NCBI GenBank assembly: GCA_014860445.1
Contig: JACZJT010000023.1
Coordinates: 106,218-170,217 of the forward strand
DNA: 64,000 nt
Source: Burkholderiales bacterium
Lineage (GTDB): Bacteria; Pseudomonadota; Gammaproteobacteria; Burkholderiales; SG8-39
Direction: 5' to 3'
The notes below the pieces were generated by a model that searched no databases, was not told the DNA's origin, and saw nothing but the letters and a program-made list of their open reading frames with translations. Both the position numbers and the translations under genes were made by a program. The stretch's first letter is position 1. Each line of letters begins with the position of its first letter. This document shows, in pieces, positions 56,451 through 62,393 of this stretch.

Positions 56451-56612
56451 GAATTCACCCCGGGGTGATTGCAATGCCTGCATTGTGCGCATTGCGATCG
56501 GATGCAGCAAGGTGGATCGGGCAGCAGGATTCCCCCGGTCGCGGTCCCATCTGATGGAATTCCTGGTCAAGGTCAACAACGGCGGTTCTATTGCGGTCCG
56601 GTAGCCGGTCAC

Positions 56613-56895
56613 TTACGCAGCTTCCGTTTCGATCAGGCTCGATCGGGCCGAGCGTTTGCTGCCTTGCGGGACGAGTTTCTTGATCTGGCGCACCTGGGCT
56701 GTGGTCAAGGGGCCATCATCCTGCTCGTACTGGGGCAAAATCCCGACACGCTAGTTCGTGTAATGCCTGGTGGATAGCCTGGGTTTCATCCACGCCAAAT
56801 TGGGCGGCCAGACGTTTTGCGGTCTCGCGGCTTACGTCGGTTGCGCTGTCCGTGGTGCGGTAGCGAAAAGCGATCTGGTTGTTGTGCTTGCGGTC
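56613..56895 (-). pseudogene. Truncated, frameshifted antitoxin-like gene remnant
   Basis: The minus strand encodes a protein-like stretch containing NNQIAFRYRTTDSATDVSRE and TAKRLAAQFGVDETQAIHQA, then, after a one-base frameshift near 56735-56745, DDGPLTTAQVRQIKKLVPQ, ending at TAA 56613-56615. It resembles an antitoxin-type helical protein. It has no start codon; its 5' end is cut exactly where the copied antiporter tail begins. Confidence 0.6.
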
Positions 56896-56940
56896 GCTCG
56901 AAGCGGCGGAGATAGGCCTGCCGCAGGGGACGAAATAAAG
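56896..56940 (+). repeat. Second copy of the antiporter 3' end (45 bases)
   Basis: Matches 54476-54520 (last codons and stop of the CPA2 antiporter) at about 39 of 45 positions, including an exact CAGGGGACGAAATAAAG. It abuts the truncated antitoxin remnant. Confidence 0.8.
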
Positions 56941-57028
56941 AGGACTCGATGGCCGCCGCCACTACTTCCGTCGTATGGCGGCCCAACGCTATACCAAGAT
57001 TTGATCGCCGTTAGTAGAGCTAGACGCA

Positions 57029-57065
57029 CCGAGGTTCACCTGCGCTTGCATTTGCATCGTCATAC
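57029..57065. repeat. Islet direct repeat, copy B
   Basis: Partner of 56140-56176, about 31 of 37 positions identical. It overlaps the stop codon of the HigA-like gene (57060-57062). Confidence 0.6.
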
Positions 57066-57371
57066 AGCGGCCAGGCGTTTGACCGTATCCGGGTAACGCG
57101 CGACCAGACGGATCAGCAGCGCTGCCTGGGCGTTTGGCTTGGCGCGGCCTTGCTCCCAATTTTCCAGCGTGCGCTCGTTGGCGCGCAGGTAGCGAGCGAA
57201 CACCGCCCGCGACAAATTCAAGCTCTGCCGGATGCTCACGAGTTCCTTTGCGGTCACTGCGGCTGCCGGTTTTCTCTTGACCGCATGGGTGCGCAGGGTG
57301 ATCTTGCCCTCGCGTTCCGCCTTGAGCGCATCGAAGCCCTCGGTCAGCTCAGAAAATACATTACGTTTCAT
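57060..57371 (-). CDS. HigA-like HTH antitoxin
   Basis: A 103-residue protein: a basic N-terminal part (about 40 residues) and an XRE-type helix-turn-helix (ELVSIRQSLNLSRAVFARYL, ERTLENWEQGRAKP). It overlaps the toxin gene by ATGA, toxin first, as in HigBA and MqsRA systems. It presumably binds the palindrome at 57721-57739. Confidence 0.85.
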   Translation of the reverse strand: MKRNVFSELTEGFDALKAEREGKITLRTHAVKRKPAAAVTAKELVSIRQSLNLSRAVFARYLRANERTLENWEQGRAKPNAQAALLIRLVARYPDTVKRLAAV

Positions 57372-57712
57372 GCCTTTCTCCTTGCGTTCAGTTCCCGTTT
57401 CAACATGTCCTTCAATGCGGCGCGTTCCTTGGCGCTCAAATCGTCGATCGTGCCCTTGTCGTATAGCGTGTAGAGCCAGAACTGATCCCCCGCACTCCAC
57501 CAGAAGTAGATAACGCGAATGCCGCCGCGTTTGCCCTTGCCGCGCCGTATATCTGCGTGGCGCACCTTGCGCAGCCCGCCCGTACCCTCGATCACGTCGC
57601 CTGCTTCCGGGTTGTCCAGCAATGCGCTCTGCAAGGCCCGGAATCCCTCATCGTCCAAATAGTCCGCGCGGTGGCGAGCAAAGGCGGGCAACTCGATGAA
57701 CAAGGCTTTCAT
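57368..57712 (-). CDS. RelE/HigB-family toxin
   Basis: A 114-residue protein with the RelE-like barrel (GLRKVRHADIRRGKGKRGG, IRVIYFWWSAGDQFWLYTLY). Family members are mRNA interferases that cleave on the ribosome. The gene precedes its antitoxin and overlaps it by 4 bases. The ATG at 57712 is about 7 bases after the -10 box, so the message may be nearly leaderless. Confidence 0.85.
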   Translation of the reverse strand: MKALFIELPAFARHRADYLDDEGFRALQSALLDNPEAGDVIEGTGGLRKVRHADIRRGKGKRGGIRVIYFWWSAGDQFWLYTLYDKGTIDDLSAKERAALKDMLKRELNARRKA

Positions 57713-57718
57713 CGGATA

Positions 57719-57739
57719 ATTATACGCAACTTGCGTATA
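57719..57739 (-). promoter_or_regulatory. Operator palindrome overlapping the -10 of the HigBA-like pair
   Basis: TATACGCAA-C-TTGCGTATA (57721-57739) is a perfect 9+1+9 palindrome. On the minus strand TATAAT lies at 57719-57724, overlapping its edge. The predicted start is at or next to the toxin ATG (57712). Autorepression by the HTH antitoxin is the likely purpose. Confidence 0.75.
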
Positions 57740-57907
57740 TCATGCAGGTTGATTTGAGTCGTCGTTTGCTGCCCGCGGATCGGACCTGCCGACCGGCTTG
57801 TTCCGAATTCACAGCAAACCGGCCGCGGCCGAAGTTGACGAATGCGAAAACGCGAGATGTCGTGGGGGTTATGCGTTGTTCTCTGAAGGTGCGGCATCTG
57901 TCTGGGT

Positions 57908-58015
57908 CAGCCCGCGCCGGCGACCCGCTTCGAGGAGGGCGACGTGGTGGTTGTGCTGGGGGAACTCGATGCGCTAGAAGCGGCGGAAATTCGCTTGCTG
58001 CAGGGCGGGAAATAG
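57908..58015 (+). pseudogene. Displaced 3' end of the CPA2 antiporter gene
   Basis: 36 codons in frame, containing TRFEEGDVVVVLGELDALE and ending in a stop, nearly identical in protein sequence to the last residues of the antiporter at 54518, but differing at the DNA level. It has no start. The bases CAGCCCGCGCCGGCG at its left edge recur at 58040-58054. It marks the right border of the islet. Confidence 0.85.
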
Positions 58016-58059
58016 AAGAGCGGCTCGTTGAAAGACGCGCAGCCCGCGCCGGCGCGTGT

Positions 58060-59841
58060 TCAGGTACAGTTCGATCCGCCCGCTTCCTTGGTCAGTTCAA
58101 GCAATGGCTCTATGGCACGCCGATTCGCGGTGAGCGCGGTTACCAGTATCCGGATCGTCTCGTCGCATCGCTTTGGAAACGTGTACAGCGTCTGCGCAAG
58201 CAGTTTGCGGGCCTCGATTGCCTGTCCGTCCAGGGCGAGAAATACGACCCTGCGCACGAGGATCGCGTTCGTCGGATAGTGATGCGCGATGCGGCCGCTC
58301 ATCGCGAGCCGTTCGGCGAGGCCGTCTTGGTTCAATGGCGCGCCGCCAACAATCCAATATTCGGCGACCGGCCCGAGCAGGCCGTGAGTCAGGTCGCGCA
58401 TCACGGCGGCATCACGCGCCGCATTCGCGGCGCTGGCAAGGGTAATCGTGGTTCCTGTTACGCGCGTGGCGTAGAGCCTCACGTAGTCCCTTAGAAGCAT
58501 TGTCAAGGTCAGGGCGAGAATTGCGCATGTCCCCGCGGCCGCAGCCCAGGTCGTGCCCGAGGTTGCGTGCGAACCGACGCTCGGCTTTGCGCCCAGTCCG
58601 ATCAGGAGTGCGGTGACACCGAGAAAATGCGCGCTCCACAACGGATATTCGAACATCGAATGAATCAACTCGACGCCCACCGCGGCAATGATCCACCCAA
58701 TGGCCGGTTGTGCTTTCGAGAAGTAGCGCCGCCCGATTTGCCAGCTCCAGGTGAATAGTCCGGCGAGCGCCAGGAACGTGCCCAGAATTCCGGTTTCGGC
58801 CAGCAGCTGCAGCGGCAGATTGTGGGGCGAAGTCCAGACCTGATTGCCAAAGTGGGTCAGGCTAGGCGGCAGCCCGTATCTGAATACGGTGCCTGCAAAT
58901 TCGCCTATACCGGCGCCGAGTAGCGGCGCATCGGCAAAAAGCCGCCAAGCCAGCAGCCAGATCTGCCAACGCGGTTCGGTATCCCCGAGCATTGTTGGCA
59001 AGGCGCGCTCGATCGCGCCTTTAGCCAAGTTGTCGAGTCCGGGCGTAGAGTTAATCCAGGGGACTAGGGCATGAGCTGCAAGGACGATGGCGCCAAAAGC
59101 AAATGTCGCAATCCTGAGTCTTTGACCGGCTATGCCCGGTTGCAGTCGATGCGCGAGCAGGCCAAATATGACATACCAAAGCGCGTACAGCAGCGAAGTG
59201 CGCGATCCGGACAGGGCAAAGGCGACTGCCAGCAGAACGGCGGCGCCGATGGCAAAGTTGGTGCGAACGCTGCCGCGCAACCAGAGGAAGAGCAAGGCAG
59301 TGCCTCCGATCGCCAGATAATTTGCGTACAGATTGGGTTGCCCGATATTGCCGTAAGCGCCAAACCCGTAGGGCATTTCCGCAATGAAATCCTTCAGCGG
59401 ATCGGGTATGCCATAGAATTGAATCACACCCGATGCCGCGTTCGCTAACGCTCCTATCAGCAGGCACGTAGCCAGGACTTCCACTACGCGTTCGAGGCCG
59501 CTCGCTGCCGCCAATTGCCTTCCCAGCCAGATCATTAGCGCGGCGTATAAAACGAAAACGATGGCGATCACCGGCACTTGGAGGTATGTCGGGTGGACGA
59601 AGACGGCCTGGACGCCGAGAAACAAAGCGAATGCGACCAGCCACCGAGCTGGTGTGGGCAGGGCCACGGCCGAGACGCGGCCGCCCATGAGCGCGGCGAA
59701 CGCGGCCGCGACCCCCAAGGCCGCAGCCAGCCATTCGCCCTCGAAAAGCTGGTTGTACGGAAGCAAGAAGGGCAGTACACACATTCCGCCGGCAAGCAGC
59801 AAACCCACCGTCTGTGGCTTTGCGTTCCGTGTCTCAAGCAT
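58060..59841 (-). CDS. PglL-type O-oligosaccharyltransferase / O-antigen ligase family protein
   Basis: A 593-residue membrane protein with about 11-12 hydrophobic segments and a large periplasmic loop containing WTSPHNLPLQLLAETGILG, the His-containing motif of the Wzy/WaaL/PglL family. The C-terminal soluble part is as in PglL/TfpO enzymes, which transfer glycans to pilin Ser or Thr. The pilin gene directly upstream (139-base gap, terminator between) makes that role more likely than O-antigen ligation. Confidence 0.82.
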   Translation of the reverse strand: MLETRNAKPQTVGLLLAGGMCVLPFLLPYNQLFEGEWLAAALGVAAAFAALMGGRVSAVALPTPARWLVAFALFLGVQAVFVHPTYLQVPVIAIVFVLYAALMIWLGRQLAAASGLERVVEVLATCLLIGALANAASGVIQFYGIPDPLKDFIAEMPYGFGAYGNIGQPNLYANYLAIGGTALLFLWLRGSVRTNFAIGAAVLLAVAFALSGSRTSLLYALWYVIFGLLAHRLQPGIAGQRLRIATFAFGAIVLAAHALVPWINSTPGLDNLAKGAIERALPTMLGDTEPRWQIWLLAWRLFADAPLLGAGIGEFAGTVFRYGLPPSLTHFGNQVWTSPHNLPLQLLAETGILGTFLALAGLFTWSWQIGRRYFSKAQPAIGWIIAAVGVELIHSMFEYPLWSAHFLGVTALLIGLGAKPSVGSHATSGTTWAAAAGTCAILALTLTMLLRDYVRLYATRVTGTTITLASAANAARDAAVMRDLTHGLLGPVAEYWIVGGAPLNQDGLAERLAMSGRIAHHYPTNAILVRRVVFLALDGQAIEARKLLAQTLYTFPKRCDETIRILVTALTANRRAIEPLLELTKEAGGSNCT

Positions 59842-59930
59842 TGGCGGGGCCGATTCTGATATCGGGTCGGTGCTCTTGAGGCAGGCGTCGCGTGGTCATG
59901 GCGCTACTATCTGCGAAATCTGTCTGGGTT

Positions 59931-59960
59931 GAAACGAAAAAGCCCGCCAAAGCGGGCTCT
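59931..59960 (-). terminator. Rho-independent terminator of the pilin gene
   Basis: AGCCCGC/GCGGGCT stem (59941-59958) with a CAAA loop; on the minus strand it is followed by TTTTTCGTTTC. It begins about 20 bases after the pilin stop and should limit read-through into the oligosaccharyltransferase gene. Confidence 0.85.
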
Positions 59961-59980
59961 TTCTTGCAAAGCGCGAAGCT

Positions 59981-60646
59981 CTACATGTTCTTGCAAAGCA
60001 AATACTGGTTGGTGCCGGTTTCCGCGTACACGTCTGCAGTAGTTGTAGCCGGCACTGTAGGGTTGGGGCCCGTCTGCAATGTTGCGCGTACTTGACCGGA
60101 CGCAGCAGTGGAATCGTCCATCTGCGTGTCCACCGCGATTGCTATCTTGTCCGGAAGGTTGCTTGAACACACGATGTTGGATGTGAAACCCAGGCCGGTA
60201 GTCTGCACGCCCATAATGCCATTCGCTGCGTTCGCGGGCTGTTGACCAGCTGCAGCGCCAGTCGTGGCGCCTCCCACAAACCCCGCGAGGCGCAAATGCC
60301 ACCAGAATGAATTGGACTCGTCAGTAGTCGTAGGGGCTGCAGCCAGGACTTTGTTGTACACGGTATATGTGGTCGTCGATGCAACACCAAATACCCCGTC
60401 GCCATTACCTTTTACCGCGCCCGACCAGCGGGTGTCAGCGGTCTGGTCGTCACCAGGCAGGGAACGATAGCGGTCCTGATAGGAGTTGACAGCCGCGGTG
60501 ATGCCGTTGAAGTCGTTGACCACATTCTTGATCTTGGCCTGGGTAATCATTTCCTGGCCCTTCAAGATGCCGCCCAGAAGCAGGCCGATGATCACCAATA
60601 CGATGGCGATTTCGACTAGCGTAAATCCGGTTTGTCTTGCTTTCAT
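59981..60646 (-). CDS. Type IV prepilin
   Basis: A 221-residue pilin. The short leader MKARQTG is cleaved before FTLVEIAIVLVIIGLLLG, with Glu at +5 and a hydrophobic N-terminal helix. Two Cys near the end (VCSSNLP and LLCKNM) could form the disulfide-bonded loop. It is longer than most major pilins. ATG 60646 has GGGGGAAG upstream. It may be the major pilin or a minor pilin; a sigma-54 promoter favours the former. Confidence 0.87.
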   Translation of the reverse strand: MKARQTGFTLVEIAIVLVIIGLLLGGILKGQEMITQAKIKNVVNDFNGITAAVNSYQDRYRSLPGDDQTADTRWSGAVKGNGDGVFGVASTTTYTVYNKVLAAAPTTTDESNSFWWHLRLAGFVGGATTGAAAGQQPANAANGIMGVQTTGLGFTSNIVCSSNLPDKIAIAVDTQMDDSTAASGQVRATLQTGPNPTVPATTTADVYAETGTNQYLLCKNM

Positions 60647-60688
60647 GTCACTTCCCCCATTGGAGAACATTAGTGGTGGGGCTGTAGC

Positions 60689-60704
60689 AGCAATATCCAT
60701 GCCC
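60689..60704 (-). promoter_or_regulatory. Sigma-54 promoter of the pilin gene
   Basis: The minus strand reads GGGCATGGATATTGCT against the consensus TGGCACGNNNNTTGCW: GG and GC are correctly spaced and only two positions differ. The predicted start is near 60679, 33 bases before the ATG. Pilin genes are classic sigma-54 targets (PilR). Confidence 0.8.
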
Positions 60705-60751
60705 GGTTTTAAGTGAGTTATTTCACAGTTTGCGGCAATTTCCAGGCAGGA

Positions 60752-60791
60752 TTTGTCGGAATACAGACAGATATGTCGATATTCTGACAAA
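60752..60791. promoter_or_regulatory. Inverted repeat upstream of the pilin promoter
   Basis: TTTGTCGGAATA (60752-60763) and TATTCTGACAAA (60780-60791) are inverted repeats with 11 of 12 matching bases, 16 bases apart; the spacer holds further GACA/TGTC units. They lie 75-110 bases upstream of the predicted start, where a PilR-like enhancer protein would bind. Confidence 0.7.
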
Positions 60792-60796
60792 TTACC

Positions 60797-61519
60797 TTAG
60801 CGTTTGCCCTTCCGCTTCAGTCTGTCCTCTATCTCCCGCAGGCGGCCATCCAGAAACCTCAGCTCGCCCGGATCGCTTATCTGGCCGCTTTCGAGCAGGC
60901 CTCCTATCATCAGCCGCGCGGTTTCCAGTTCATTCCGATCTTCGCGGATGAAGATTTCCATGGTCTTCGCCCACGCCGGCACGTCCTTCGCCGTGGTGTA
61001 TTTCTGCAGGGCGGCCGCATACTTGAGCGCCAAAGCCATGTCCTTCAGTCTGTGTTTGGCGAGGAACGTGGCGTGCGCAAGCCAGGGCCAGCGCCGGTTG
61101 GGGTCGAGCAGATACTGCTGATAGACGAATTCGAGCATGCTGCGCTGCCTGGCTTCGTCCGGAACCTCGGCGTAGAGTCGGCTCGCGGCGAGCAGCGGAT
61201 ATTGCCCGCGGGGATCCAGGTCCAGAATACGCGCGAGCCAGGCTTCCACGCGCCCGTAGTCCAGGGCCCTGTAGGGTACCTTGGTACCGGAGCGGTAATC
61301 GAAGGCCTGCAGCTGCAGCATCAGAAATTTGGCTAGCGCGATGGGCTCGCCCAAACTGGCCAGGCGCAACAGCGCAGTGTCGGGCGGAGGCAATAGCTCC
61401 GGTGCCGTTGCCCGGGGTGCAGGCAGGGCGGCGTGCAGTCCGATCTGCAGCACGAGTCCGGCCGCCAGCAGCGCCAGCACTGGCGTGGAAACATGGCTCA
61501 GCGGGCGTTCGTCGCGCAT
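60797..61519 (-). CDS. Hypothetical membrane-anchored protein
   Basis: A 240-residue protein with an N-terminal membrane helix (TPVLALLAAGLVLQIGLHAAL) and a helical soluble part with TPR-like residue spacing (repeated A/Y/W pairs, e.g. RVEAWLARILDLDPRGQYPLLAA). No family was recognised. It overlaps the ABC permease gene by ATGA (61519), so it may be a partner of that transporter. Confidence 0.7.
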   Translation of the reverse strand: MRDERPLSHVSTPVLALLAAGLVLQIGLHAALPAPRATAPELLPPPDTALLRLASLGEPIALAKFLMLQLQAFDYRSGTKVPYRALDYGRVEAWLARILDLDPRGQYPLLAASRLYAEVPDEARQRSMLEFVYQQYLLDPNRRWPWLAHATFLAKHRLKDMALALKYAAALQKYTTAKDVPAWAKTMEIFIREDRNELETARLMIGGLLESGQISDPGELRFLDGRLREIEDRLKRKGKR

Positions 61520-62289
61520 CAGAAATTCTTGCGTTGCAGGTCGAACAGCGCCGCGCCGCACAACAAAAGGACATACACGGCGGTTTGCGCCAGCAACTGC
61601 GCGATATCTACGGTCCCGGGCGCGTCATAGATCAACCAGCCGGTCTGGGTCATGCGATCCATGCCGGGCAGCAGAAACGCGATGGTATCGACAAGGAAAT
61701 TGACGGCACGCTGGCCCAGGCTGAGCCCGTCCGACAAGGGGCTGGCGGCCATGATTTGTAGCGCACTGATGGAGCGCGAGAGCAGATAGAAGCTGGCGAC
61801 GGCTGCAAGCGCGGACATCACCTGCGACAGCGTCAGAACGCAGAACAGCGCGAACGCTGTCACCATCAGCAATTCGCATGCGAGCGACAGGCTCCACAGT
61901 GCTACGCGCGGTACTGGCGCGAACAAGGCAAGCGGCAGGCTGAATATCAATGCGAGTGCGAGTGCGACCCCCGCGTACCCCGCAAGTTTGCCCAGAAAAT
62001 AGCTGCTTCGCCGCAGCGAGCGCGAGAGGATCAACTCCATTACTTTGTCGTTGAATTCGCGCACCATGCTGGTGACGACGAAGCCGGCGAGCATGAAGAC
62101 GGCGCCAACCCGCAGCAAGGCTGCAAGCAGGGCAGCCTGAATCTGGTTCGACTCGGTGATCGCGACTTGCTGCAGAAACTGGGTAAACGCAAGTCCTGAT
62201 GCCACCAGGATCAGCGCCAGCCAGAGCAGACGGTTGCGCAGCGCCTCGAGCAGGGTGTAGCGGGCAATCGGCAGAATATGGCGCAACAT
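61519..62289 (-). CDS. ABC-2 type transporter permease
   Basis: A 256-residue membrane protein with about six hydrophobic segments, starting MLRHILPIARYTLLEALRNR, the typical beginning of ABC-2 permeases; it has FNDKVMELILSRSLRR after helix 2. No ATPase gene is adjacent on this strand; it must be elsewhere. It is divergent from the sensor kinase and coupled to the unknown gene downstream. The start at 62289 avoids a longer upstream extension. Confidence 0.82.
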   Translation of the reverse strand: MLRHILPIARYTLLEALRNRLLWLALILVASGLAFTQFLQQVAITESNQIQAALLAALLRVGAVFMLAGFVVTSMVREFNDKVMELILSRSLRRSSYFLGKLAGYAGVALALALIFSLPLALFAPVPRVALWSLSLACELLMVTAFALFCVLTLSQVMSALAAVASFYLLSRSISALQIMAASPLSDGLSLGQRAVNFLVDTIAFLLPGMDRMTQTGWLIYDAPGTVDIAQLLAQTAVYVLLLCGAALFDLQRKNF

Positions 62290-62393
62290 GGCTCTTTCGA
62301 CAGCGGTTCGGAACGCGGCGGATTTACGGCAGCCCGCGGGTGCCGAGACTGCCTTTCTCAGGTTAAACTGCAAGCATAACAAGTGCAAGCATC

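Larger units (their letters stand above)
56451..57059. other. Degraded part of the toxin-antitoxin islet
   Basis: About 600 bases without an intact gene. It contains a frameshifted minus-strand remnant (56613-56895), a copy of the antiporter 3' end (56896-56940) and the second direct repeat (57029-57065). The other open frames lack starts and family likeness. Confidence 0.6.

Noticed and set aside
56469..56777. A 102-codon plus-strand frame in the islet
   Set aside because: It lies opposite the antitoxin remnant and has no start signal or likeness.
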